Both the position numbers and the translations under genes were made by a program. Of a stretch of DNA of 64,000 bases, positions 7,927 to 16,610 are shown in pieces. The first letter of the stretch is position 1; every line of letters begins with the position of its first letter. Below the pieces are notes generated by a model. That model did no database searches, was not told the DNA's origin, and saw nothing but the letters and a program-made list of their open reading frames with translations. The DNA comes from Bacteroidales bacterium (GTDB taxonomy: Bacteria > Bacteroidota > Bacteroidia > Bacteroidales > UBA4181). The stretch is from contig JAFWVY010000038.1 of assembly GCA_017523725.1 (NCBI GenBank), forward strand, positions 1 to 64,000. The letters run 5' to 3'.

Positions 7927-9348
7927 ATGAACAGAAAAACTTTGATCGCAGCCTGTGCGGCCGTCTTTTTCGGCCTGCTGCAACCGACCATGGTCGAAGC
8001 TGGCGGACTCGTCACCAACACGAACCAGAATATCCGCTTTGTGCGGATGCTCGCCCGGGACGCTTCCACGGACATCGATGCTATTTTCGCCAACCCGGCC
8101 GGTACCGCATTCATGGACGACGGTTTCTATCTCTCGCTGAATGTCCAGACTATCAAGCAGGAACGTATCATCACCTCCACGTTCCCGATGTTCGAGAACG
8201 GACAGAAGGAATTCAAGGGCAAGACGTTCGTCCCCGTCTATCCGCAGATTGACGTGGCCTACAAGAAAGGCGACTGGACCTTCTCCGGAGCCCTTTCGGT
8301 CATCGGCGGCGGCGGCCAATGCGAATTCGAGAATGGTCTCCCCATGTTCGAGGCTTCCATCGCCACCATTCCGGCCCTGCTGACGAAAATGGGCATCCCC
8401 ACGTCGAAATACAGCGTGGACATCTATCTGAACGGTGAACAATACATCTATTCCGCCCAGCTTGGTGCGGCCCGCGCGCTGTCAGAATCTGTGTCCATCT
8501 ACGCCGGTATGCGCCTGAACTGGGTGAGGAACCACTACGACGGCTACATCCGCGACATCAAGATCAACCCGATGATGGCCGGCAACCCGCTGGCAGGCAT
8601 GATGGCTGCGCCGGATTTCTTCGGCATGCTCAGCGCCAGCCTGGCTCAGGCCGATCCCGCCACCTCCGCCATGGCTGCAGGATATGCCAAGGCCACTTCC
8701 AACATGGATCTCGATATGGACCAGAAAGGCTTCGGCATCACGCCGATTTTCGGCATCGACGTCAAGACCGGCAAATGGAACTTCGGTCTGAAATATGAGA
8801 TGAACACCGATATCGAGACCAAGAACGAAACGAAAGTCAACACCTTGCCGGCCGGCAAGAAGGAGGCCTATGACGACGGCGTCAAGACCGCAGCCGACAT
8901 CCCCGGCATGGTGACGCTCGGCGCATCCTACGAAATTATTGACGGCCTGCGTGCCGCCGTCGGATACCACCACTATTTCGACAACCACGCCAACCTGGCC
9001 TCCAACAGAGAGCACCTCATCGACCATGGTATCAACGAATACATGTGGGGTGTTGAATGGGATTGCACCGACCGCATCACGGTGAGCGGCGGCATGCAAT
9101 TCACCAAGTCGGGTGTGACGGACGCCTACCAGAGCGACCTGAACTTCAGCCTCAGCTCCTACTCGTTCGGCTTCGGCGGCGCATACAAACTCACGCCGAA
9201 AACCACGATCAACGCGGGCTACTTCTGCACCAAGTACGACCACTGGGACGTGGCCTATGCCAATTTCAACGGCACCGGCATCCCGGGCAGCACCGATTAC
9301 TACCGCACCAGCAACACCTTCGGTCTGGGCGTGGACTTCAAGTTCTAA
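7927..9348 (+). CDS. FadL/OmpP1/TodX-family outer-membrane transporter
   Basis: The 473-residue product has a signal peptide (1-25) followed by GGLVTNTNQNIRFVRMLARDAS and the family mark IFANPAGTAFM, where FadL proteins carry their N-terminal hatch (NPAG). Repeated amphipathic strands ending in a C-terminal Phe (VDFKF) fit an outer-membrane beta barrel. FadL-type channels admit long-chain fatty acids or aromatic hydrocarbons. It is translationally close to the MarR regulator (two-base gap) and shares its promoter. Its last four bases overlap the convergent aroE gene. Confidence 0.9.
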   Translation: MNRKTLIAACAAVFFGLLQPTMVEAGGLVTNTNQNIRFVRMLARDASTDIDAIFANPAGTAFMDDGFYLSLNVQTIKQERIITSTFPMFENGQKEFKGKTFVPVYPQIDVAYKKGDWTFSGALSVIGGGGQCEFENGLPMFEASIATIPALLTKMGIPTSKYSVDIYLNGEQYIYSAQLGAARALSESVSIYAGMRLNWVRNHYDGYIRDIKINPMMAGNPLAGMMAAPDFFGMLSASLAQADPATSAMAAGYAKATSNMDLDMDQKGFGITPIFGIDVKTGKWNFGLKYEMNTDIETKNETKVNTLPAGKKEAYDDGVKTAADIPGMVTLGASYEIIDGLRAAVGYHHYFDNHANLASNREHLIDHGINEYMWGVEWDCTDRITVSGGMQFTKSGVTDAYQSDLNFSLSSYSFGFGGAYKLTPKTTINAGYFCTKYDHWDVAYANFNGTGIPGSTDYYRTSNTFGLGVDFKF

Positions 9349-10127
9349 ACCAGATTGTTCCAGATGCGCCAGGCGGCTTCAGCCTGACCGTGCAGCATGG
9401 CAAGGCCTGACGACACGACAGCCTGCTGTCTGGCGCATCTTTTCATAAAAGCAGTCTCCGGCGGATTGTACACCAGGTCGAAACAGACCGTACCCGGCCG
9501 GATACCTTCGTAGGGAATCGGAGCACATGCCTCCATGGCGGGCCAGGTCCCGAGCGGTGTGGCATTGACCACCACCTGGAAATCAGCCATCGCGCCGGCC
9601 GTCAGCGACTGGTAAGTCCAGTCGGCGCAGTCGGAACGCGAGACAAACTGCACCCCCATCCCCCGTTTCCGCAACACATACTGCACGGCCGCAGCTGCAC
9701 CGCCGGTCCCGAGGACCAACGCCCGGGCCGCCGGTCCGGCCTGCGGGAAACACGCATCCCGGCTGTCCAGACAAACCTGCAGGGCGCCGTCGAATCCAAG
9801 TGTATCGGTATTGTAACCCTTCAGAAAAACACCTCCGTCCGTCCGGGATATGGCGATGACATTCACAGCTCCCGCCTCGGCCGCCTCCTCACTGAGCGCA
9901 TCCAGCAGCGGAATAACTTCCTTCTTATAAGGTATCGTCACATTCAGTCCGCACAGGTTCGGATAACGCTCCACCAGCGGCCGTACCTGTTCTGCGCTGT
10001 CCAACTCGAAATTGCGGTATGCGTACGACGGGAGTCCTTCCTTTTCAAACTTCCCGGTAAAATAACGCTGCGAAAAAGAGTGGCTGAGCGTTTTGCCCAC
10101 CAGCCCGAACAAATGGGTGATTTCCAT
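9345..10127 (-). CDS. aroE: Shikimate dehydrogenase
   Basis: This 260-residue cytoplasmic enzyme reduces 3-dehydroshikimate to shikimate with NADPH in aromatic amino-acid synthesis. The shikimate site is visible: SHSFSQ (residues 15-20), NVTIPYKK with the catalytic Lys at 68, and NTDTLGF with D108. The nucleotide-binding loop GTGGAAAAV follows near residue 145. The C-terminal LxMLxGQAEAAWRIW is typical. The gene lies six bases after the DedA gene on the same strand, so the two are probably cotranscribed. Confidence 0.96.
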   Translation of the reverse strand: MEITHLFGLVGKTLSHSFSQRYFTGKFEKEGLPSYAYRNFELDSAEQVRPLVERYPNLCGLNVTIPYKKEVIPLLDALSEEAAEAGAVNVIAISRTDGGVFLKGYNTDTLGFDGALQVCLDSRDACFPQAGPAARALVLGTGGAAAAVQYVLRKRGMGVQFVSRSDCADWTYQSLTAGAMADFQVVVNATPLGTWPAMEACAPIPYEGIRPGTVCFDLVYNPPETAFMKRCARQQAVVSSGLAMLHGQAEAAWRIWNNLV

Positions 10128-10133
10128 GAATGA

Positions 10134-10985
10134 TTATTTTTTCAGACCTTTGTATAACAGATAGATGACGAAAACCACGGCTAATCCGCAGATGGCAATC
10201 GAGATCTCGTGACTGTAACGCGCTATCAGCGCCTGCTGCCCGTGGGCGAGATATCCGAAAAGGGCCAGCACAAGGTTCCAGAATGTAGCACCGATGAATG
10301 TATAGAGCAGAAAGACCGGCATCCGCATCCGGGCCAGCCCGGCCGGCAGCGAAATGAGCTGCCTGACGACCGGCACCAGACGGCCTATCAGTGTCGAGAC
10401 TTTGCCGTAATGCAGGAAATACTGCTCCGCCTTCTCCACTTTGGCGCCGGAGAGCAGCAGGAACCGGCCCGCACGGCTTTCGGCGAATCCATAGACCACC
10501 GGACGGCCCACCCAGAGTGCCAACAGATAGTTGAACAGCGCACCCAGCAACGCACCCAGCGAACCTGCCGCCACCACAGCCAGCACATTCAGCCACGGAC
10601 TGGCGGTCAGATACAGATCGCTGCCGGCCTGGCAGGCCCAGTAGGCCGCCGGCGGCACCACTACTTCCGAAGGGAACGGAATGAACGAACTCTCGAGGGC
10701 CATGAGCAGCGCCACCGTGCCGAGACTCAGGTGGTCGCGGTACCAGTCGGTCACCCGGTCGGTAAAACGCACCGGCCCGTCCGCCGTCACCTGGCCGGAG
10801 GCCGTCGTTTCCATGGCCTGTGCCACCGCTCCTGCAGTCTGTTCAGCCGTTACCCCAGCCTGCACTGCCGTCTCCGAAACGGCCCCGGCAAAGTCGGACG
10901 CAGACTGTCCCCGGACCGGCAGAAGACTCAGCAGAAACAGACATAGTACGGTCCACACCGCCCCTTTCCGGAGCATGTGCCGCAT
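10134..10985 (-). CDS. DedA family membrane protein with an N-terminal extracytoplasmic extension
   Basis: The DedA (VTT domain) core is clear: ALESSFIPFPSEVVVPPAAY, a re-entrant/TM segment, then GRLVPVVRQLISLPAG and three further hydrophobic helices. DedA proteins act in membrane-lipid scrambling or proton-coupled homeostasis. Before the core sits a signal-like helix (about residues 5-25) and about 60 Ala/Thr-rich residues, an addition not found in typical ~200-residue family members. The start is uncertain: ATGs at 11012, 10985 and 10976 are in frame; I chose 10985 for a normal-length n-region. It is probably cotranscribed with aroE. Confidence 0.88.
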   Translation of the reverse strand: MRHMLRKGAVWTVLCLFLLSLLPVRGQSASDFAGAVSETAVQAGVTAEQTAGAVAQAMETTASGQVTADGPVRFTDRVTDWYRDHLSLGTVALLMALESSFIPFPSEVVVPPAAYWACQAGSDLYLTASPWLNVLAVVAAGSLGALLGALFNYLLALWVGRPVVYGFAESRAGRFLLLSGAKVEKAEQYFLHYGKVSTLIGRLVPVVRQLISLPAGLARMRMPVFLLYTFIGATFWNLVLALFGYLAHGQQALIARYSHEISIAICGLAVVFVIYLLYKGLKK

Positions 10986-11131
10986 CACATTGTTTCCGCA
11001 CTGTTTCTCCATATGCACTTGCCGGATATCAGCCGTTGTTTTCACCACGCGGCGTATCGTACCGGGTCATTTTGCGGTCACGAAGGTAAGACTATTTGCC
11101 GAGAAAAAGCGCAGGCCATCAGAAAAATGTC

Positions 11132-11139
11132 TATCTTTG
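11132..11139 (+). promoter_or_regulatory. Bacteroidetes -7 box (TATCTTTG)
   Basis: TATCTTTG matches the consensus and lies 36 bases before the ATG at 11175. It supports that start over upstream in-frame ATGs, which would lie before or inside the promoter. Confidence 0.6.
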
Positions 11140-11174
11140 GAGTTTTGATATCCGACCCGAAAAAACTGTTGCGC

Positions 11175-12866
11175 ATGCGCATGTCCCATAACCATTCCGT
11201 CTTGATGCTCACCGCCGCCGTCTGCTGCATCGCCTTCTGCACCGTGTTGAACGCCCGTCAGGGCAAGAAAAAGAACGACGTGGAACCCGTCACGAAAACC
11301 GACCTGCTGAGTCGTTACGTCTCGCAGGTATGGGTCGCCGACAACGGCGACGGCACCTACCGGAATCCGGTTATCTGCGCGGACTATTCCGATCCGGACG
11401 TCTGCGCCGGCGACGACGGCTACTACATGACCGCCTCGTCGTTCAACTGCATCCCGGGACTGCCCATCCTCCATTCGTACGACCTGGTCAACTGGACCCT
11501 CGTCGGGCACGCGCTCGCACGGCAACTGCCAGAGGACGTATTCTCAACCGTCCAGCACGGCAACGGCGTCTGGGCGCCGTGCATCCGCCGGCACGCGGGC
11601 AAATATTACATCTATTACGGCGATCCCGACCAGGGCATTTTCATGGTCCGCACCGACGATCCCCGCGGACAGTGGGAAGCTCCCGTCCTGGTCAAGGCCG
11701 GCAAGGGTCTCATCGACCCGACCGTGCTCTGGGATGACGACGGGACGGCCTATCTGGTCCACGCCTACGCCGGCAGCCGGGCGGGCATCAAAAGCATCCT
11801 GACGGCCTGCCGGATGTCCGAAGACGGCGAGCGGGTGCTCTCCGACGAAACCATCATCTTCGACGGCCATGACGGGAATCCCACCGTCGAAGGCCCCAAG
11901 ATTTACAAATACAACGGCTATTACTACATCTTCACGCCGGCCGGCGGCGTCTCGACAGGGTGGCAGCTCGTACTGCGGTCGCGCAGCATCTACGGCCCGT
12001 ACGAACAGAAGATCGTCCTGGCACAGGGCAGCACGGCCATCAACGGTCCGCACCAGGGCGGCTGGGTGACCACCCCCTCCGGCGAATCCTGGTTCCTGCA
12101 TTTTCAGGATACCGGCGCCTACGGACGCGTAGTGCACCTGCAGCCCGTCGTCTGGAAAGACGGCTGGCCTGTCATGGGCAACGATGCCGACGGAGACGGC
12201 ACCGGCGAACCGGTCCTGACCTTCCGGAAACCCGATGTCGGCCGCTCCTGTCCCATGGCCACCCCCGTCGAATCGGACGAATTCGACAGCGCGACGCTCG
12301 GCCTGCAATGGCAATGGCCCGCCAACCCGGCCCAGGGCTGGGGCTTCCCCATCCCGTCGAAAGGCGTTTACCGGCTCTTCTCGACCGTGCCGCCCGAAGG
12401 CATGGTCAACTACCGTGACCTGCCTGCCATGCTGCTGCAGAAACTGCCCGCCTACCGCTTCACCGCCACCGTCAAACTGGATTTCAACCCCTACCATCCC
12501 GGCGAAAAGACCGGCCTGGCCATCATGGGCGACAGCTACGCCTACATCGCCGTCACCAATCTGACACAGGGACTGGAAATATCCCAAGTGGCCTGCGAAC
12601 GAGCCATCAACGGCGCCGCCGAGCGCACCGTCGCATCGGCTGCCGTGCAAGGCCGTACCTTCTACCTGCGGGTGCAGGTGGCTGACGGCGCAGTGTGCAC
12701 CTTCAGCTACAGCACCGACGGCAGTACCTTCCAGCCACTCGGAGAGCCGTTCAAGGCCGTCGAAGGACGCTGGATCGGCGCCAAAATGGGCATGTTCTGC
12801 ACCCGTACCAACACGACTAACAACGCCGGATACGCGGACCTCGACTGGTTCCGCGTTACGCCGTAA
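11175..12866 (+). CDS. Glycoside hydrolase family 43 enzyme (beta-xylosidase / arabinofuranosidase type)
   Basis: This 563-residue exported enzyme probably trims xylose or arabinose side chains. An N-terminal signal (about 1-27) precedes a five-bladed propeller with the three GH43 acids: D73 in DYSDPD, D181 in LIDPTVLW and E239 in TVEGPK. A C-terminal concanavalin-A-like sandwich (about 370-563), common in GH43 xylosidases, ends with YADLDWFRV. The ATG at 11181 is an alternative start. An S41-like lipoprotein gene follows after 14 bases and gdhA after that, an unusual operon for a glycosidase. Confidence 0.92.
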   Translation: MRMSHNHSVLMLTAAVCCIAFCTVLNARQGKKKNDVEPVTKTDLLSRYVSQVWVADNGDGTYRNPVICADYSDPDVCAGDDGYYMTASSFNCIPGLPILHSYDLVNWTLVGHALARQLPEDVFSTVQHGNGVWAPCIRRHAGKYYIYYGDPDQGIFMVRTDDPRGQWEAPVLVKAGKGLIDPTVLWDDDGTAYLVHAYAGSRAGIKSILTACRMSEDGERVLSDETIIFDGHDGNPTVEGPKIYKYNGYYYIFTPAGGVSTGWQLVLRSRSIYGPYEQKIVLAQGSTAINGPHQGGWVTTPSGESWFLHFQDTGAYGRVVHLQPVVWKDGWPVMGNDADGDGTGEPVLTFRKPDVGRSCPMATPVESDEFDSATLGLQWQWPANPAQGWGFPIPSKGVYRLFSTVPPEGMVNYRDLPAMLLQKLPAYRFTATVKLDFNPYHPGEKTGLAIMGDSYAYIAVTNLTQGLEISQVACERAINGAAERTVASAAVQGRTFYLRVQVADGAVCTFSYSTDGSTFQPLGEPFKAVEGRWIGAKMGMFCTRTNTTNNAGYADLDWFRVTP

Positions 12867-12880
12867 AACCAACCAGACCT

Positions 12881-14188
12881 ATGAAAACCAAACGAAACCG
12901 GAATCGCTGCATGACGGTGCTTTTCTGCATCGTCCTGTCATGCGCGGCCTGCGACATGACACCGATTCCAGTGGCCGAAAAGCCAACCCAAGGAGGGCAG
13001 GACCCGCCTCCCGCCCCAGATGAGACAAAATCCTTCAACACCTGCATACAGCAGGAAATGCAGCGGGATTATCTCTGGAACGACTCCATCGACATGGAGT
13101 TGCTGAGCAATGAAGCGGCCGACGAATACGATCCGCAGGAACTGTTCTACGACATGCTTGTGAAACAGGACAATCACAGTTTCATGCGCACCTATGCCCA
13201 CCACCTGGAAAAATCGCAGGTCAAGTGGGAAAAACGAGACTGCGGCGCCGTCTTCATGTCCGCCTACAACGGCCAGTACTACCGCGTGTACGTCAGCCGC
13301 GTCATGCCGGATTCTCCGCTCTGGGCCAAGGGCATCCGCCGGGGCGACATCCTGTACCGGGTCAACGGCGAGAACGCCGTCAGGAAACTGTTCCACGGTG
13401 AACTGTACGCAGCGATAAACCAGGAAGACACTCCCCTCACCTTCATCAAACAGGAAGGCGACACCGTGACGTTCACGGTCGACCGTTGGACCTACCCCGT
13501 CGTACCGGATATTTTCCGCGGCATCTATCCCGTGTCCGACACCGAATCCACAGGCTACCTGGTCTGCACCCGCTTCGACGACATGCCGGGTGCGGGAGAC
13601 ACCGGCGAAAGACTGTTCGGATCCTTCCAAGAAGCCGGGCTCCGCTCGCTGGTGCTCGATCTGCGCTATAATTCGGGCCAGTCGATCCAGGCGGCGGCCG
13701 AAGCCGCGTCCATGCTGCTGCCCGCAAGCTGCACCGACAGTGTCGTCCTGCTGCGGTATATCGGCAACAAGACGCTGCAGGATGCCGGCATATCCCGTGT
13801 CATCAAGATCCGGCGCCGGCCCGATGCACTGAATCTCAATAAGTTGATTATCATTACCTCAAAATCGACCGCAGCAGCGGCCGAAATACTCATCCAAGGT
13901 CTGAAGGCGTATATCCCCGAAGTCCGAACCGTCGGCGGCACCACCCGCGGCAACGTCCTTCTGGCCGATACGCTCCTGCTCCCGGATCCCGGCGACAGGC
14001 CTGGTCTTCAACCCGAATGGGTGTATGCACCGGTCGTGGCCATTGCTGCCGGCCCGGACGGCACCCCGCTGGAAAAACAAGGCATTCCTGCAGACATCCC
14101 CTGCGAAGACGATCTGCGACATGATTTCGGACCGGAGGAAGCCTGTCTGCAAACGGCCATCCAATACCTCAAAACAAGTTTGCCATGA
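12881..14188 (+). CDS. S41-family peptidase-like lipoprotein with catalytic residues replaced
   Basis: The 435-residue lipoprotein (probable lipidated Cys24 in SCAAC) has a helical N-domain, a PDZ-like segment (about residues 115-200, with GIRRGDILYRVNG) and an S41 catalytic domain (LVLDLRYNSG near 257-266). Where active Bacteroidetes homologues have TASASE, this protein has TAAAAE, placing A332 at the nucleophile Ser. Where they have the catalytic Lys (YGKN-type), it reads TTRGNV with N358. It is therefore predicted inactive as a C-terminal-processing protease and may be a binding protein. The stop overlaps the gdhA start by four bases, implying coupled translation. Confidence 0.85.
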   Translation: MKTKRNRNRCMTVLFCIVLSCAACDMTPIPVAEKPTQGGQDPPPAPDETKSFNTCIQQEMQRDYLWNDSIDMELLSNEAADEYDPQELFYDMLVKQDNHSFMRTYAHHLEKSQVKWEKRDCGAVFMSAYNGQYYRVYVSRVMPDSPLWAKGIRRGDILYRVNGENAVRKLFHGELYAAINQEDTPLTFIKQEGDTVTFTVDRWTYPVVPDIFRGIYPVSDTESTGYLVCTRFDDMPGAGDTGERLFGSFQEAGLRSLVLDLRYNSGQSIQAAAEAASMLLPASCTDSVVLLRYIGNKTLQDAGISRVIKIRRRPDALNLNKLIIITSKSTAAAAEILIQGLKAYIPEVRTVGGTTRGNVLLADTLLLPDPGDRPGLQPEWVYAPVVAIAAGPDGTPLEKQGIPADIPCEDDLRHDFGPEEACLQTAIQYLKTSLP

Positions 14189-15522
14189 ACGTGGACAAAA
14201 TCATGATTGCGCTCGAAAAACGCAATCCGAACCAGACCGAATACCTTCAAGCGGTCCGCGATGTGCTCGAATCCATCGAAGATGTCTATAACGAAAATGC
14301 GCGCTTCGAAAACGCCTCCATCATCGAACGCCTCATCGAGCCCGACCGGATTCTGTCGTTCAAAGTTCCCTGGCTGGACGACGAAGGCAGAGTGCAGATA
14401 AACCACGGATACCGCATCCAGTACAACAACGCCATCGGTCCGTACAAGGGCGGTCTGCGTTTCCATCCGAGCGTCAATCTGAGCATTCTCAAGTTCCTTG
14501 GCTTTGAGCAGACCCTCAAGAACAGCCTCACCACCCTGCCGATGGGCGGCGCCATGGGCGGCGCCGATTTCGACCCGAAAGGCAAGTCTCAGAGCGAACT
14601 GATGCGCTTCTGCCAGAGTTTCATGCTCGAGATGTGGCGCATCATCGGTCCCGACACCGACGTACCGGCCGGCGACATCGGCGTCGGCAGCAAGGAAGTA
14701 GGCTACCTCTTCGGCATGTACAAGAAACTGTCGGGCAGCCACAACGGCGTCTTCACCGGCAAGGGCGTGGCCTCCAGCGGCAGCCTCATCCGGTCGGAGT
14801 CCTCAGGCTATGGCGCCGTCTATTTCGTCAACGAGATGCTGCGCAACACCTCCGACTCCATCTGCGGCAAGCGCGTGGCCATCTCCGGTTTCGGCAACGT
14901 CTCGTGGGGCGTGGCCAAGAAAGCCGTTGCGCTGGGTGCAAAAGTCGTCACGATTTCGGGACCGGACGGCTACATCTACGACAAAGACGGCCTGGACGAG
15001 CGCAAAGTGGACTATATGCTCGAACTGCGCAGCAGCAACGAAGACATCGTCAAACCCTATTCCTACGAATTCGAGGATGCCGAGTTCCACCCCGGTGCCA
15101 AGCCCTGGGAAGTGAAGTGCGACATTGCTTTCCCCTGCGCCACCGAGAACGAACTGGACATCAACGATGCCAGGGCGCTCATCCGCAACGGATGCACCTG
15201 CGTCTGCGAAGGCGCCAACATGCCGTGCACATCCGAGGCCATCGACCTGCTGCAGACCCACAAGGTACTGTTTGCGCCCGGCAAGGCCGCCAATGCGGGC
15301 GGTGTGGCCACCTCCGGCCTGGAGATGACACAGAATGCCATGAAAATCAGTTGGTCCGAAGAAGAAGTCGACACCCGGCTGCAGCGCATCATGCACGACA
15401 TCCACACCCTCTGCGCCACCTACGGCACCCGCGAGGACGGCTATGTCGATTACGTCAAGGGCGCCAATATCGCCGGATTCCTGAAAATCGCCAACGCCAT
15501 GCTCGAACAGGGCATCGTGTAG
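14185..15522 (+). CDS. gdhA: Glutamate dehydrogenase (NADP-type, hexameric)
   Basis: This 445-residue cytoplasmic enzyme interconverts 2-oxoglutarate plus ammonium and glutamate. Visible marks are GPYKGGLRFHPSV with the substrate Lys, the PMGGAMGGADFDPKG loop, the DVPAGDIGVG segment, and the Rossmann motif SGFGNVSWG. The ~445-residue length matches the S50-I NADP-dependent class. Its ATG overlaps the upstream S41-like stop (ATGA). A terminator hairpin at 15583-15617 follows and lies over the end of the convergent glycosyltransferase gene. Confidence 0.96.
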   Translation: MNVDKIMIALEKRNPNQTEYLQAVRDVLESIEDVYNENARFENASIIERLIEPDRILSFKVPWLDDEGRVQINHGYRIQYNNAIGPYKGGLRFHPSVNLSILKFLGFEQTLKNSLTTLPMGGAMGGADFDPKGKSQSELMRFCQSFMLEMWRIIGPDTDVPAGDIGVGSKEVGYLFGMYKKLSGSHNGVFTGKGVASSGSLIRSESSGYGAVYFVNEMLRNTSDSICGKRVAISGFGNVSWGVAKKAVALGAKVVTISGPDGYIYDKDGLDERKVDYMLELRSSNEDIVKPYSYEFEDAEFHPGAKPWEVKCDIAFPCATENELDINDARALIRNGCTCVCEGANMPCTSEAIDLLQTHKVLFAPGKAANAGGVATSGLEMTQNAMKISWSEEEVDTRLQRIMHDIHTLCATYGTREDGYVDYVKGANIAGFLKIANAMLEQGIV

Positions 15523-15582
15523 TAACAGCTACCAAAAAGCCGGAAAGAATACCGGCGCACAGGAAAGCAGAAAACAGAAAGG

Positions 15583-15621
15583 AAATTCAGCGGCCGGGAC
15601 TACAGGTCGCTGAATTTTTTT
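15583..15621 (+). terminator. Intrinsic terminator of gdhA, overlapping the convergent gene end
   Basis: A 13-pair stem (15583-15595 with 15605-15617, one G-T pair) encloses a nine-base loop and runs into seven Ts (15615-15621). Its right arm is also the last codons of the minus-strand glycosyltransferase, whose stop is at 15600. Confidence 0.85.
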
Positions 15622-16610
15622 ATGCCGTGCAGGAAGTGGGCCGACACCACGCTGCGATGCACCATCTGCGACGGCCAGCCGGCGGGACGCGCATGCCCCT
15701 TCATCTGACGCCGGTAGCGCGGCACCGCCCGCCAGAACGCGACATGTGCCTTCACAATGGCCGCAAACAAGGCGGGACCACCCTTCGAAAACAAGACCCG
15801 GCAGGCCGAGATGCCGTCCAGGACCATGCGGCACAGCAGCGTGGACCAGCAGCGGCCCTGCGGCAGGTTCTTGTACAGCATCAGAAGATTATTGCGATAA
15901 TTGAGAAACGTCTTGTAAGGATTGTTCTGCGGCAGCGTGCCTCCCCCCACATGGTACACCGTCGAAGCCGGCTCGTACCACACCGTCAGGCCCGCATTCT
16001 TCATGCGCCAGCACAGGTCGATCTCCTCCATGTGGGCGAAAAAGAAAGCGTCGAGGCCGCCCGCGGCCAGACAGGCCTCCCTTCGTACCGCGCAGCATGC
16101 GCCCGTCGCCCAGAAGACCTCACGCGCATCATCATACTGCCCCTCGTCGGCCTCCACTTCGCCGAACAGACGGCCCCGGCAGAACGCATAACCGTAGCGG
16201 TCGATGAAACCGCCGGCCGCCCCGGCATACTCAAATTTCGACCGGTCGGCCACGGCACGCAGCTTAGGCATCACGGCCGCCACCCGGTCGTCGGCCTCCA
16301 TCCGGGCGAGCAGCGGACCGAGCCATCCCGGCGTCACCTCCACGTCCGAATTGAGCAGCACCACAAAATCGGCCTCCGTCTGCGCGATGGCGCGGTTATA
16401 GCCTTCGGCGAAACCATAGTTGCGGTCGAACGGCAGCCACGTCACCTCAGGATGGTTGGCTGCGACATAGGCGGCGGAACCGTCCGTGGAACCGTTGTCA
16501 GCCACCACGACCGACACGCCTTCCTGCAAGGTGTACTGCACCACCTGCGGGAGATAGGTCTCCAGAAAACGGCAGCCGTTCCAGTTGAGTATGATGACTG
16601 CTGCCTTCAT
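15600..16610 (-). CDS. Family 2 glycosyltransferase
   Basis: The 336-residue protein starts with a GT2 domain: AVIILNWNGCRFLETYL, VVADNGSTDGSA and the metal-binding region LLNSDVEV, then FWATGACCAVRREA and HMEEIDLCWR with an acceptor-side acidic pair. It resembles rhamnosyltransferase-like enzymes of surface-glycan assembly. The ATG at 16610 overlaps the rlmN stop by four bases, so it is translated downstream of rlmN; the longer open frame upstream only shadows rlmN. The C-terminal third is hydrophobic/basic and probably membrane-associated. Confidence 0.9.
   Translation of the reverse strand: MKAAVIILNWNGCRFLETYLPQVVQYTLQEGVSVVVADNGSTDGSAAYVAANHPEVTWLPFDRNYGFAEGYNRAIAQTEADFVVLLNSDVEVTPGWLGPLLARMEADDRVAAVMPKLRAVADRSKFEYAGAAGGFIDRYGYAFCRGRLFGEVEADEGQYDDAREVFWATGACCAVRREACLAAGGLDAFFFAHMEEIDLCWRMKNAGLTVWYEPASTVYHVGGGTLPQNNPYKTFLNYRNNLLMLYKNLPQGRCWSTLLCRMVLDGISACRVLFSKGGPALFAAIVKAHVAFWRAVPRYRRQMKGHARPAGWPSQMVHRSVVSAHFLHGIKKFSDL

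Noticed and set aside
11544..12872. A 442-codon minus-strand frame opposite the GH43 gene
   Set aside because: It shows no family motifs, and the GH43 frame has its full set of catalytic acids.
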